From the NCBI RefSeq assembly GCF_027244095.1, contig NC_069669.1, positions 2,816,501 to 2,880,500 of the forward strand: a stretch of 64,000 nt of DNA, written 5' to 3'. How positions within the stretch are numbered: position 1 is the first letter of the stretch; every line of letters begins with the position of its first letter. The translations under genes and the position numbers were made by a program. Origin of the DNA: Hemicordylus capensis. Its lineage: Eukaryota > Chordata > Lepidosauria > Squamata > Cordylidae. A model generated the notes under the pieces. It did no database searches. It had not been told where the DNA came from and saw only the letters and a list, made by a program, of their open reading frames with translations. This document shows positions 49,501 through 53,876 of the stretch, piece after piece.

Positions 49501-51100
49501 TCAAAGGAACCCTGCACCAGTAGCAGCTGGTCCTAATGAGGCAGTGGGCGGGGGGGGATTCCAAAGGAGGCACCCCAGATTGCTCCTCTCTCTTGCCCGG
49601 CCACGACTGCACCGCCATTCATCAGGTACAGGCAGCACGGAAGAGATTTTGACACACACACACACCCCTTGCAGCCGTTCCTGCCCTGCACCCAGCCGAC
49701 ACTATATCAATCATATATCCTAAACAAGTATTTGTGCGCCTCCCAAACTGACGGTGCTTTGCACTGACCCAACGTGGGCCAGAGATAGTTTTGCAGGTGC
49801 AGAAAGCAGGGGGCAAATGCAGGTGCTGGGAAAGAGCCCCTGCCCAGCTGAACTCTCTCCTGCCAGAGGGAATGACCGGCAGTAACCCCAGCAGTGATGT
49901 CAGGCCCCCACTTGGAAGGGGGAGGGAGGTGGGCGGGGCGCTGTGCAAGAGGACGCAGAAGCTGGCGCTCAGCCAGCAGGCGGCAAGGCATCTGGGCGCC
50001 AAGACATTTCTACATGGCATGAGCCACCAGAAGCAGTGAGCATTTCAAGCAGCTTCTCCCACAGCACTCTGGCCTGCTTCCCCAGAACCTTTCCAGCAGA
50101 AGGCTCCAAGTTCCCTCCCTGGCAGCATCGCCAAGGTAGGGCTCAGAGAGACTCCTGCCTATAACCTTGGAGAAGGCGCCGCTGCCAGTCTGGGCAGACA
50201 ATACTGAGCTAGGTGGGCCAAGGGTCAGACTCAGTAGGTGGCAGTTTCCTGGGTTCCTGGGTACCTCTAGCCAAAGACACACACGGCAGCTGATGCAAAA
50301 GTCCAGCGTGTGCGAGAAAGACAGAGGGTGGCACATGGCATGGGGCTTGGGGTGAGAGGGGAAGGGAAGGCAATGGGTCCAGTACCCCCACATCACAGCT
50401 TCTTTATAGGCAGGCAGAACACAGACCCCCCAAAGGATCTCCCCAACTTTGTTCTCCTCTCCCCTTCAGACATACACGCGAGCCCCAGGCTGGTGCAAAA
50501 CTGCTCACAGAGCCTAGCTGGAGATTTCGCTTTCGATCTCCAATTCCTGCCTGCACACACGAGTTGCATTCCCTGGGAATCCGCTGCACGTATATGCCTG
50601 CCCCACTGAAATAATGGGGTGTACAGGCTGGTCTTGGGTGTCTAAAGGCTGGGGGCGGGGTGGGGAGGAAGAGAGAGAGAAGGCACTTGGGGCGATAAGG
50701 AAACAAAAAGGGTCTATGTGGCCCCCCCAGCCCAGCGGCTTCTGCTCACCTTTTCAGAAACAAGGATCCACACACACCCCATTTCCCCATCCCAATGCAG
50801 AGGGGACTAGGCAGCTGGGATGGTTTTTAATGCCTCCACACACACCACGATGCAAGAATGGGCTTCCCTTTAAGTCACAAGTTGGGGGTGAGGGGGATGG
50901 GGGGCGCCCCTCTGATCCAGCCGTACCATGAGACAAGAACGCCTCTGATTCGCCCCCCAACAAATCCATCCCCCCCCTGCCCCCTGAACCTTACCATCGA
51001 TGTCACTGAGGAAGGCTGTGTCAATTTCACTGGATTCCTGGAGCATCAGTGAAGGGTCCAGGCTCTCCAGGGAAGCCTCTTCGAAGGGGAGGCTGTTCAT
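17194..51100 (-). CDS. SREBF1: SREBP-1 (sterol regulatory element-binding protein 1), full gene, 1a start
   Basis: Membrane-tethered bHLH-zipper transcription factor that drives fatty-acid and sterol synthesis genes. It is held in the ER by SCAP and released by S1P and S2P in the Golgi. Nineteen exons with GT-AG borders join in phase to 3,300 nt (1,099 residues; human 1a is 1,147). In order: acidic activation domain (1-~50), Pro/Ser/Gln-rich region, bHLH-Zip (~295-367) with KRYRSSIN including the SREBP-specific Tyr, phosphodegron [11 protein letters not shown] (~394-404), DRSR at ~448 before TM1 (~453-471), a short luminal loop, TM2 (~508-530), and the C-terminal SCAP-binding domain ending STVTSS. 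Exons: 50995-51100, 37255-37632, 35778-35923, 35556-35696, 34021-34236, 32789-32903, 31175-31365, 30099-30303, 29496-29680, 27780-28041, 26009-26175, 25499-25667, 24910-25018, 23778-23881, 23210-23342, 22350-22500, 18861-19046, 17670-17781, 17194-17417. Confidence 0.97.
17670..17781 (-). CDS. SREBF1: SREBF1 exon 18 (regulatory domain)
   Basis: [20 protein letters not shown], then [10 protein letters not shown]. Ends in phase 1 with donor GGAG|GTGAG. Confidence 0.95.
18545..18835 (+). repeat. LINE-tailed repeat (GTGAGCCCTTTGGGGACA type)
   Basis: GGCAAAGAGTGGCAATTCTC, GTGAGCCCTTTGGGGACAGG and GCGCTATATAAATATTTG(TTG)n; abuts the exon 17 donor side. Related copies at 47925-48432 and 52055-52330. 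Confidence 0.6.
18861..19046 (-). CDS. SREBF1: SREBF1 exon 17 (regulatory domain)
   Basis: [20 protein letters not shown], then [20 protein letters not shown], ending RPAMHR. 62 codons, phase 0. Confidence 0.96.
19195..19770 (-). repeat. LINE 3' region (CR1/L2-like)
   Basis: Minus orientation: GGGCGGCTTACAACACAAC, a G-run at 19328-19340, then the GGCTCTTCCAGAGATGCGG and CAGCACCTTGAAATGGGCC motifs common in sauropsid LINE 3' sequences. Confidence 0.55.
19900..19990 (-). ncRNA. MIR33: mir-33 precursor in SREBF1 intron 16
   Basis: On the minus strand, 19954-19974 reads GTGCATTGTAGTTGCATTG plus CA, identical to vertebrate miR-33a-5p and two bases from human miR-33b-5p. The opposite arm, about 19915-19935, is CAATGCCCC...CAGTGCAGCC and resembles human miR-33b-3p. 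The arms fold: TGCATTG pairs with CAGTGCA (one G-U), then GCATTG pairs perfectly with CAATGC, leaving a small internal loop and a terminal loop of about 16-20 bases. It lies in the SREBF1 sense direction between exons 16 and 17, the known location of miR-33b. miR-33 represses ABCA1, NPC1 and fatty-acid oxidation genes, so it would be made together with its host's mRNA. Precursor ends are approximate. Confidence 0.94.
20140..20809 (+). mobile_element. LTR-element fossil (coding remnant plus LTR-like end)
   Basis: A short remnant of an acidic/Arg-rich reading frame (20140-20454) is followed by a G-rich purine tract and a segment at 20481-20809 that starts TGTTGATT and ends GTGACA, as an LTR would. 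It is broken and incomplete, with no second LTR seen. Gypsy-like or retroviral origin cannot be settled; low confidence. Confidence 0.35.
21263..21806. repeat. large fold-back (inverted repeat) element
   Basis: Left arm 21263-21491 and right arm 21576-21806 are reverse complements over ~230 bases with about 10-15% mismatch, around an 84-base loop. Each arm carries a TCCTCAGACATATG-type motif twice. It lies in SREBF1 intron 16. Confidence 0.85.
21820..22060. repeat. LINE tails and (ATT)n microsatellite
   Basis: CCTGTGAGCCCTTTGGGAGA piece (21820-21912), an ATT array of about 14 units (21913-21955), then a minus-oriented CCGCCCTTCCAAAAATGGCT tail (21957-22060). Confidence 0.65.
22350..22500 (-). 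CDS. SREBF1: SREBF1 exon 16 (regulatory domain)
   Basis: [20 protein letters not shown], then [12 protein letters not shown], then ASTIDR. Ends in phase 0. The next intron (19047-22349) carries mir-33. Confidence 0.95.
22665..22850 (-). repeat. tRNA-type SINE
   Basis: GGAAGCTGCATTCTGCTGAG to GCATGCAAGCAGATGCTCTA. Confidence 0.7.
22857..23015 (-). repeat. tRNA-type SINE, partial
   Basis: AGCTGCCTTTTACTGAGTC to GTAGTAGATGCTTTAC; in tandem with the previous copy, same orientation. Confidence 0.7.
23210..23342 (-). CDS. SREBF1: SREBF1 exon 15 (regulatory domain)
   Basis: [20 protein letters not shown], then [18 protein letters not shown]. Acceptor CTCTAG; donor CCGA|GTAAG. Confidence 0.95.
23455..23600 (+). 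repeat. dispersed sauropsid repeat, 3' part
   Basis: AAAGCCATTTATGCTAGTAG and GGACTTTTTTCTGTCTATCC; same family as 4415-4800. Confidence 0.5.
23778..23881 (-). CDS. SREBF1: SREBF1 exon 14 (regulatory domain)
   Basis: [20 protein letters not shown], ending MDATT plus one base, aligning with human EFSDALGYLQLLNSCSDA. Confidence 0.95.
24097..24380 (+). repeat. composite 5S/tRNA SINE
   Basis: TTTGCTAAGCAGGGTCTGGC and GGTTTGCATTTGAGTGG are 5S-like. The body GGCAGCATCTCCAGATAGGG and tail AAAGCAGCTTCCTAAG follow. Confidence 0.75.
24910..25018 (-). CDS. SREBF1: SREBF1 exon 13 (regulatory domain)
   Basis: [20 protein letters not shown], then a variable Ser/Thr/Pro linker. Phase fits both neighbours. 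Confidence 0.95.
25120..25263. repeat. hAT-like palindromic MITE
   Basis: GGCCCACCTGAGGCC and CTCACGTGGGCC ends around two inverted GATGATGGG arms. Confidence 0.6.
25330..25490 (-). repeat. MIR-like SINE
   Basis: CAGCCCTGTGAGGCACGTTA to ATTTGAACCCAAGATTGCGG and CCACTATACCACC: the minus-strand MIR pattern. It ends within a few bases of the SREBF1 exon 12 donor. Confidence 0.6.
25499..25667 (-). CDS. SREBF1: SREBF1 exon 12 (regulatory domain)
   Basis: [20 protein letters not shown], then [16 protein letters not shown]. The donor is the weaker GTACTG; a MIR-like SINE fossil ends against it on the intron side. Confidence 0.94.
26009..26175 (-). CDS. SREBF1: SREBF1 exon 11 (regulatory domain)
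   Basis: [20 protein letters not shown], then [18 protein letters not shown], closely matching the human protein. Donor GCG|GTAAGT. Confidence 0.96.
26317..26360. repeat. (ATTC)n microsatellite
   Basis: About 10 uninterrupted units beside a LINE tail. Confidence 0.9.
26365..26880 (-). repeat. LINE 3' region (CR1/L2-like)
   Basis: GGGGCGGCTTACAACATTAA, A-rich tail, GTGAAGCTCTACAGGGAGGG and GCAGGGCCTTCTCTGCGGTG; ageing non-LTR 3' end. Confidence 0.5.
27030..27116. repeat. (CT)n(CA)n microsatellite
   Basis: About 20 CT units run directly into about 20 CA units. Confidence 0.95.
27130..27215 (+). repeat. composite SINE, 5S-like fragment
   Basis: TGGCATGGATTGTCCACTTTGCTAAGCAGGGCC split by divergence; only the head is present. 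Confidence 0.55.
27780..28041 (-). CDS. SREBF1: SREBF1 exon 10 (regulatory domain)
   Basis: [11 protein letters not shown], then [20 protein letters not shown], then [11 protein letters not shown]: the SCAP-binding helical-repeat domain. It ends in phase 1 with donor ACAG|GTAAAA. Confidence 0.96.
28135..28470 (+). repeat. LINE ORF2 C-terminal end and tail (CR1/L2-like)
   Basis: GGGCCTTCTCAGTCGTGGCC reads as the [17 protein letters not shown] motif common at the C terminus of these LINE ORFs, followed by an A/T-rich tail ending (AAAT)n. Confidence 0.65.
28475..28620 (+). repeat. tRNA-type SINE, 5'-truncated
   Basis: CAGCCCCAGGTTTAATCTCT to TTAGACAGCTTCAGATG. Confidence 0.65.
28655..28985 (-). 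repeat. tRNA-type SINE split by a MITE
   Basis: Body at 28655-28782 and head at 28927-28985, separated by the element at 28783-28918. Confidence 0.75.
28783..28918. mobile_element. hAT-type MITE with 8-bp target duplication
   Basis: Ends CAGCATTCCCTCTAACAG and CTGTTAGAGAGAACACTG are inverted repeats. Flanks GATCAAAC and GATCAACC agree at 7 of 8 bases. The two arms around CCCCAGCTGCAATGGCC form a palindrome. Confidence 0.85.
29252..29470 (-). mobile_element. possible solo LTR fossil, copy A
   Basis: Minus-strand segment starting TGTTTTGGGTTAATCC and ending GCCACA, with ATTAAA inside. It shares ~145 bases with copy B at 37098-37246. No clear target duplication. Aged and broken. Confidence 0.35.
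29496..29680 (-). CDS. SREBF1: SREBF1 exon 9 (TM2)
   Basis: [20 protein letters not shown] spans the second membrane segment, followed by [12 protein letters not shown] and [14 protein letters not shown], matching the human cytosolic start of the regulatory domain. Confidence 0.96.
29765..29950 (-). repeat. tRNA-type SINE
   Basis: GAAAGCTGCCTTACATTGAC to GTCACTGAGCTATATTC. Confidence 0.7.
29963..30040 (-). repeat. tRNA-type SINE fragment
   Basis: GAAGCTGCCGTATGCTGAGT to CTGGCAGCAACCTC; close to the exon 8 donor. Confidence 0.6.
30099..30303 (-). CDS. SREBF1: SREBF1 exon 8 (TM1 and S1P/S2P region)
   Basis: [20 protein letters not shown] holds the DRSR motif and the Leu-Cys pair where S2P cuts at the cytosolic edge of TM1. 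The luminal loop follows, with [11 protein letters not shown] at the place where mammals have the S1P site (RNVL in human). The final position is Lys rather than Leu. Confidence 0.95.
30420..30600 (+). repeat. tRNA-type SINE
   Basis: ACACAGCTCAATGGTAGAAT head, GTTCAATCCCTGG B box, CAGCAACTTCCTAAAG end. Confidence 0.7.
30690..30850 (-). repeat. tRNA-type SINE
   Basis: CCTTGGTCCATCGGGTTCAG to TTTACCGCGGAGCTATAAG. Confidence 0.65.
30860..31055 (-). repeat. tRNA-type SINE
   Basis: AAAGCTGCCTTTTGAGTCAG to CCCTGAGCTATGGCCCC; follows the previous copy head to tail. Confidence 0.7.
31175..31365 (-). CDS. SREBF1: SREBF1 exon 7 (FBW7 phosphodegron)
   Basis: Contains [11 protein letters not shown], the GSK3/FBW7 degron that triggers turnover of the nuclear form, followed by the acidic [10 protein letters not shown] stretch. 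Thr ~395 and Ser ~399 are the expected phosphosites. Confidence 0.96.
31497..32600 (-). mobile_element. R4/Dong-like LINE fragment within a repeat-bounded segment
   Basis: Minus-strand fragments (about 31730-31900 and 32060-32390) read as the C-terminal end of a LINE ORF: a CC...HD...H cluster, [31 protein letters not shown], then [20 protein letters not shown] and [13 protein letters not shown]. The PD...D pattern suggests a restriction-like endonuclease of the R4/Dong/Rex6 type. It is interrupted by an AT-rich tandem array. TAGAGTTGCCA at the left edge recurs inverted near 32586. Confidence 0.6.
31905..32040. repeat. AT-rich tandem array
   Basis: Several copies of a TTTGTAGATACAAATAC-type unit, itself partly palindromic, inside the LINE fragment. 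Confidence 0.75.
32789..32903 (-). CDS. SREBF1: SREBF1 exon 6 (helix 2 and leucine zipper)
   Basis: [19 protein letters not shown] continues the bHLH into the zipper, where dimerisation and importin-beta binding occur. Acceptor TTTTTGGCAG; donor CACA|GTGAG. Confidence 0.97.
32935..33045. repeat. hAT-like palindromic MITE
   Basis: CTACAACTCCCATAATCCC and GGGATTATGGGAGTTGTAG arms are nearly perfect inverted repeats, starting about 35 bases above the exon 6 acceptor. Confidence 0.75.
33628..33932 (-). repeat. composite 5S/tRNA SINE
   Basis: GGAAGCTGCCTTATCCTGAG to the 5S-like CCCTGCTTAGCAAAGGGG and ACCACAAGACCAGCTCTC; a nearly full copy about 80 bases from the exon 5 donor. Confidence 0.8.
34021..34236 (-). 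CDS. SREBF1: SREBF1 exon 5 (basic region and helix 1)
   Basis: [12 protein letters not shown], then [20 protein letters not shown], then [12 protein letters not shown]. It carries the DNA-contacting His, Glu, Arg and the SREBP-specific Tyr that allows binding to both SRE and E-box sites. 72 codons, phase 0. Confidence 0.98.
35556..35696 (-). CDS. SREBF1: SREBF1 exon 4
   Basis: Reads [20 protein letters not shown], near-identical to the mammalian segment, then a Thr/Ser-rich linker. Exactly 47 codons, phase 0 at both ends. Confidence 0.96.
35778..35923 (-). CDS. SREBF1: SREBF1 exon 3
   Basis: Gln/Ser/Thr/Pro-rich linker ending [12 protein letters not shown], matching the human QIQQVP boundary. 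Phases 1 to 0 fit both neighbours. Confidence 0.95.
36030..36170 (-). repeat. MIR/L2-like remnant
   Basis: ATCCTCACAACCCCCTTGCA, then AGGTAGATTAGGCTGAAAAA resembles the core of MIR-type SINEs; weak. Confidence 0.4.
36765..36875. repeat. hAT-type MITE
   Basis: GACTACAACTCCCATAATC and GATTCTGGGAGTTGTAGTC arms; right end GAGGGAACACTG, same family as 28783-28918. Confidence 0.7.
37098..37246 (-). mobile_element. possible solo LTR fossil, copy B (partial)
   Basis: Shares CCATTCAAAAGCTGGCCTGG and the flanking ~145 bases with copy A. It ends eight bases from the SREBF1 exon 2 donor. Confidence 0.35.
37255..37632 (-). CDS. SREBF1: SREBF1 exon 2
   Basis: First exon shared by the 1a and 1c forms: DMLQLID, then DFPGLFD (end of the acidic activation domain), a Pro-rich linker and an MDIKEE segment, ending QNSIP plus one base. 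Acceptor CTTTCCCAG and donor CCTG|GTGAGG. Confidence 0.95.
37800..38982. repeat. non-autonomous DNA element (GCACATCCCTA end), tentative
   Basis: Right end CGAAACGTTTCGCACATCCC matches the TTCGAA-MITE ends. Inside, GGATGGTAGCAGGCAYCCAT and GGGGCACTACC occur twice (about 38055 and 38200). Left boundary unknown. Confidence 0.4.
39990..40078 (+). repeat. 5S rRNA-derived sequence
   Basis: TGAAGCTAAGCAGGGCTGGG and GGAGGGGAGACTGACCAGGA follow the 5S rRNA internal promoter region. It is too diverged and incomplete for a working gene, so a 5S-derived SINE or pseudogene. Confidence 0.7.
40265..40315. repeat. (GATA)n microsatellite
   Basis: About 12 perfect units. Confidence 0.95.
40498..40561. repeat. 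(GAT)n(AGC)n microsatellite
   Basis: About 11 GAT-type units run into about 10 AGC units. Confidence 0.95.
40845..40965 (-). repeat. tRNA-type SINE, truncated
   Basis: CTGACTGGCAGCAGCTCTCT to GGATTGAACCTGGGACC. Confidence 0.65.
41395..41530 (-). repeat. LINE 3' tail
   Basis: AGATACCGCCTTTCATTAAA, then CCAAGGCGGTTTACAAAAG and A-rich sequence. Confidence 0.55.
41640..41905 (+). repeat. Sauria-type SINE (BovB-like tail)
   Basis: GCCACCTAATGGTGCAGC to GGGGTCGACACTGACTTGAC plus CTTTACTTTAC. Confidence 0.88.
42007..42130. repeat. hAT-like palindromic MITE
   Basis: CTGAACTACAACTCCCAGCA and GATGGGAGTTGTAGTTCAGC arms with GGGTCC/GGAACCC outer ends. Confidence 0.75.
42900..42918 (-). CDS. SREBF1: SREBF1 alternative exon 1c (SREBP-1c N terminus)
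   Basis: ATG followed by codons for MDCTFE and a single G, then donor GAAG|GTATCC. Joined to exon 2 it reads MDCTFEDMLQLID, the same start as mammalian SREBP-1c. The phase is the same as exon 1a, so the two promoters feed one body. SREBP-1c has a shorter acidic domain and is the insulin- and LXR-regulated liver form. The exon is far too short for ORF finding; the match plus the promoter above it make it convincing. Confidence 0.92.
43171..43180 (-). promoter_or_regulatory. SRE-like element
   Basis: Minus-strand GATCACCTCA, close to the LDLR-type SRE ATCACCCCAC. It starts nine bases after the ATTGG of the CCAAT box, the same spacing recalled for the human SREBP-1c promoter. Expected to give feed-forward autoactivation. 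Confidence 0.7.
43189..43193 (-). promoter_or_regulatory. NF-Y site (inverted CCAAT)
   Basis: Minus-strand CTGATTGGCT, matching the TGATTGG context in mammalian SREBP-1c promoters. NF-Y is a required SREBP co-factor. Confidence 0.75.
43273..43288 (+). promoter_or_regulatory. LXR response element (proximal DR4)
   Basis: Plus strand GGTTAC-TGCC-GGGCAT: two half-sites four bases apart. The surrounding GGGGTTACTGCCGGGCATCC closely resembles the reverse complement of mouse Srebp-1c LXREb as I recall it. Binds LXR/RXR and couples oxysterols to lipogenesis. Confidence 0.82.
43323..43338 (+). promoter_or_regulatory. LXR response element (distal DR4)
   Basis: Plus strand GGTTAC-TCTA-GGTCGG, again DR4, in the context GGGGTTACT shared with the proximal site 50 bases away. 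It resembles mouse LXREa. Two tandem LXREs are the hallmark of the SREBP-1c promoter. Confidence 0.8.
43485..43565. repeat. TTCGAA-type MITE fragment
   Basis: AGGGATGTGCACGAAATCAA, then TTCGAATTCGAATC; one end only. It lies about 150 bases above the distal LXRE. Confidence 0.6.
43612..43862 (+). repeat. Sauria-type SINE (BovB-like tail)
   Basis: CCACCTAATGGTGCAGCGGG to CAACACCGACTCGACAGCAC; a short internal deletion relative to other copies. Confidence 0.88.
44000..44137. repeat. hAT-like palindromic MITE
   Basis: GGGTTTTCAGACTTGGGTCC and GGGGCTCGGGTTAAAGAGCC ends; arms partly degraded. Confidence 0.6.
44633..44852 (-). repeat. (CA)n and tRNA-type SINE
   Basis: CA array 44633-44658, then a minus-strand SINE from GGAAGCTACCTTCTACTGAG to GCCACTGAGCTACC. 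Confidence 0.75.
45045..45155 (+). repeat. tRNA-type SINE, 5'-truncated
   Basis: CAGGCAGGGCTGGGAAATAC to AAGCAGTTTCATATG. Confidence 0.65.
45415..45468. repeat. interstitial telomeric repeat (TTAGGG)n
   Basis: Nine perfect GGTTAG units (54 bp), flanked by unique sequence on both sides, in SREBF1 intron 1. Confidence 0.97.
46195..46563 (+). repeat. CR1-like LINE 3' end
   Basis: GACAGGGCCTTTCTCGCTGT and GCCCTCCCGGAAGAGCTCCG encode the LINE ORF2 C-terminal motif. The CR1-style end follows: GAGCAGGGGGTTAGACTAGA, then GACCTCTAGGGGGTTCC and CAGTGATCCTATG. Confidence 0.7.
46791..47213 (+). repeat. composite 5S/tRNA SINE, interrupted
   Basis: Starts GGAGAGCTGGTCTTGTGG, is broken by a foreign insert (46811-46928), resumes TAGCAAGCATGGACTGTCCC with 5S-like CTAAGCAGGGTCTGCC, and ends GGCAGCTTCCTATGTTCC. 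Confidence 0.8.
46811..46928 (-). repeat. Sauria-type SINE fragment nested in a composite SINE
   Basis: Minus-strand tail piece: GGGCATCAACTCCTCCTGGC, AACCACAGAGCCCTGTGGG, TGCCATCTCCCATGCAGTATG in part. Younger than its host SINE. Confidence 0.75.
47925..48432 (+). repeat. LINE-tailed repeat split by a Sauria SINE
   Basis: GCAAAGAGGCACCTTTTAAA to ATCGATGTAAACTGCTTTG, then a SINE (48125-48385), then AAACCGTTTGGGGGTC and GCGGTATATAAATATTC. The two sides join as one element. Confidence 0.75.
48125..48385 (+). repeat. Sauria-type SINE, nested, near full length
   Basis: GCCACCTAATGGCGCAACGG to GTCGGCAATGACCCGACGGC plus CTTTACCTTTA. Confidence 0.9.
48747..48835. repeat. short dispersed repeat (GTTGCCAACTCTCC type)
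   Basis: GACTGGCCTGGAGTCTCTGA; relatives at about 53138-53235, 54855-54965 and 55675-55835. Family not recognised. Confidence 0.5.
50088..50260 (+). repeat. tRNA/composite-type SINE, 5'-truncated
   Basis: AGAAGGCTCCAAGTTCCCTC to GGCAGTTTCCTGGGTTCC. Confidence 0.7.
50995..51100 (-). CDS. SREBF1: SREBF1 exon 1a (SREBP-1a N terminus)
   Basis: Starts [14 protein letters not shown] and ends AFLSDID plus one base, then GATG|GTAAGG. The acidic, hydrophobic profile matches the SREBP-1a activation domain that recruits CBP/Mediator. The ATG has A at -3. The frame is open upstream but without an in-frame ATG, so this start is preferred. Confidence 0.93.
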
Positions 51101-51300
51101 CTTGGCCAGCCCTCCGCGAGGAGCCCCTCGCCCCTGACCTGGAGAAATACGACCCTCCTCACTGAGGTGTTTAAAAAGCCGGCGTTCCTGGGGGGAGAGA
51201 AAGAGCCCCTCTCGCCGGGGGACAGGCTGGGAAGCGGGAGTCCCTTTTCCTAAGCAGCCAGGGAGCCCGTGCAAGGTCGATCCCTCCAGCAGCCGGACCT

Positions 51301-51351
51301 TTACGGGCTGGTAGCTCCTAGCTGTGCGCTGCCCCCGGGCTCGGCTGCCAT
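51301..51351 (-). other. upstream ORF in the 1a leader (16 codons)
   Basis: Minus-strand ATG in a strong Kozak context (GCCATGG) opens a 16-codon frame, MAAEPGGSAQLGATSP, that stops about 200 bases before the SREBP-1a ATG. It matters only if transcription starts above 51351. Confidence 0.35.
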
Positions 51352-52054
51352 GGCTGGATCAACAAGGGGGCGGGCGGAGGGGGGGGGTGGAGAAAGGACG
51401 GTGATTGTTGCGAAGCGCAGCTCAAGCCTGGTGGCTGCAACTGGGGGAGGAGGAGGGGCGGAGCCTCCAGCTTCAGGCCCCGCCTCCTGGCTCTTTTGAT
51501 TGGCAGCTCCCTCCTTTCAGAGGAAACCTTCCAGCTGCTGCTTTTCCGGCGCTGCCTCCTCTCCGCCGTATTTGCTGACTCCTTCCCTTTGCAAGAGGAG
51601 CAGGAAAAACAAAAAGGCGCTCAGAGAAGCTTGGAACGCAACAGCAGGAAGCTGCCTGCAAGCCCTGCGTGAGCGCGTTACCTGAGAGAAGTAAGCCCTG
51701 TTGGATAACAGGACTTGCTTCTGAGGAAATGTGCACAGGACTGCCGCCTTGGTTTGGAGGAGGAGGAGAGTAACTATCTTGTGGTATTCCCCCCCCCCTT
51801 TTTAAGGCAACTTGAATTACAGGTGTCATTCTAACAGGTGTGCCCCCCCCGCCATGCAAAGTCCAAACTGCACGTGTTGAACTTCTAGCTGCCGGAGAGT
51901 TGGTCAAAGTACAGGTGTTAACAATGATTGGAAGGCACTTGTGGGGAGAGAGAGTAGGTCCAAGTTAAGTGGGGGACCCACCCTTCTCTCATCCCTTGGC
52001 AAGCGTGCATTGGACACTGAAGGGAACTTTTATTTCTTGTCCCTAGGTCTGATG

Positions 52055-52330
52055 TGGGGTGGATCCCCTGCTAACGGGGCAAAGAGGCACCGTTTACCCT
52101 GGTGATTCTCTTTATTGAGCAGGGGGAGAGTAACTGGCCCTCTTCACCCCCAGCACAGTATCTCGAGTGACTGTTGCTGGTGTCTATCTTATATTTCTTT
52201 TTAGATTGTGAGCCCTTTGGGGACAGGGAGACATCTTCTTTATTTATTATTTTTCTATGTAAACCGCCCTGAGCCATTTTGGAAGGGTGGTAGAGAAATC
52301 AAATTAATAATAATAATAATAATAATGGAA
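52055..52330 (+). repeat. LINE-tailed repeat with (AAT)n
   Basis: CCCCTGCTAACGGGGCAAAG, GTGAGCCCTTTGGGGACAGG, AAACCGCCCTGAGCCATTTT, ending in an AAT array. The most complete copy of this family here. Confidence 0.7.
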
Positions 52331-53699
52331 AGGGAGAATGGGCTTGCCTTACATATTTACAAAAAGTCCAAAGACCCAACTTTCCAGAATGTTGCCCTTG
52401 TAGTCGGGTGGGGGCACATGCTTTTCATAATCCGGATTATTCCAAGACTAGCTTCACGCATGAGTGTGCACGGAGGGTGTGTGTGTGGTGTGTGTGTGTG
52501 TGACGACCTGGAGTGAATGGCAGGAAAAGGGTGGGGGATAGGCCTTGTGGCTGCTCGGCTTTCATTGACACCTTCCCTTTAACCCTCGCAGGGCCACTTG
52601 GAGAAGGGAAAATAAACAAGATGAGACCTGTAAGTATATTTGCATGCAAATAGGCCATAACCTCCTTCCCAACTGCAAAGAAGCATTTCTAAAATAACAA
52701 AGTTCTAACAGACTGTAAAACAACATTATCAAAAAGTGGCTTGTTGCTCTGCCTTTTCAATGGAGACCCATAGGTCCAGTAAGGCAGGGGGTTATGTTAG
52801 CCCTAGGTATCTCAGCATTGTGGTGGCCCAAATGATTCATAATTGAGTTATGTCAGCCTGTCAGAGATCTATAGTTTAACCAATTCTGTTATTACAAGCT
52901 TTCTTCATCACTGGAGGCAAATAAAACCTAAGAACCAACTATAAAACTGAAGCCCAAAGAGAAAAAGCTAGGTGCAAATTAACCCCTGGGATTCCCTGCC
53001 ACAAGGCTGATGGTTATTTCTGATGCAACAGACTGAGTTTTATTCTGAAGTAGACTGCATCTGAACATGGAAGTTCCACCCATCCATTGAAGTAACTCAC
53101 TCAGGAGGCCTAACTACCCTACCCTGTGAGGTAGGTAGGGTAACCAATCCTCCAGGAACCAGCATCCATCTCCAAAAAAGATTGAAAATCAGTCCCAGAG
53201 ATAGCTGGTATGCAACAAATTGGGGGTGGGGGAGATATCTGGGGGTGGGAAATCTGCAGGAATAGTTTCCCTCATTGTTGGGAAACCTTATTAGGTTCTT
53301 CTGGGAAACAGACCAACCCAACAAGCGGCAGAGAAAGAGTTAAGCCTTGCTCAGGCTGTGTAGGCGGGGACTCTCCCCCAGGCAACCAATCGGCTGCAGC
53401 CCAAGCAGGGATGCCCCCAAGGGAAAGCTTGGTTGAGTAGCGGGGAAACACCGCCTGTAGTACCAGTCAGCGGGGCCAATGGGAGTGCGGCTCCGCAGTG
53501 GAGTGATTTCACGTCACGGCTCAGGCTCTAGGGTTACATCATGTGGGCGGGGATCTCCTTCCTCCACGTGGAGAGGTAGAGAAGCGGGCGGGCATAGCCA
53601 GAACAGGGGGCGGGGCCAGGATTTAAAGGGACGGCGTACTTTTGCTGGCTGCTGGGCTTTCTGAGCGGTTTTTCTGAGATGTCCCCCATTCAAGTTCCC

Positions 53700-53876
53700 T
53701 AAGGGGATGCCCCCCTTGCATGCAGAAGGTTCCAAGTTCCCTCCCTGGCAGCATCTCCAAGATAGAGCCGGGAGAGACTCCTGCCTGCAACCTTGGAGAA
53801 GGCATTGCCAGTCTGTGCGGACGATACTGAGCTAGAGGGACCAAGGGTCTGACTCGGTAGAAGGCAGTGTCCTATG
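53700..53876 (+). repeat. composite-type SINE, 5'-truncated
   Basis: GCATGCAGAAGGTTCCAAGT to AAGGCAGTGTCCTATG; its end is the hAT target site. Confidence 0.75.

Larger units (their letters stand above)
37633..50994 (-). other. SREBF1: SREBF1 intron 1 (1a to exon 2), containing exon 1c
   Basis: The 1a exon lies 8.1 kb above exon 1c, and exon 1c lies 5.3 kb above exon 2. Apart from exon 1c and its promoter, it holds SINEs, a CR1 3' end, microsatellites, the telomeric array and MITEs. Stretches at 39.1-39.95, 42.15-42.6, 45.5-46.2, 48.84-49.45 and 50.3-50.95 kb show nothing I can name. Confidence 0.8.
50990..51720 (-). promoter_or_regulatory. SREBF1: SREBP-1a promoter and 5'UTR, CpG-rich
   Basis: GC- and CpG-rich with GC boxes (GGGCGGAGC near 51455) and a CCAAT box on the minus strand near 51500, fitting a constitutive Sp1/NF-Y housekeeping promoter for the 1a form. 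Exon 1a sits at its downstream end. No TATA box seen; the start site is not fixed. Confidence 0.65.
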
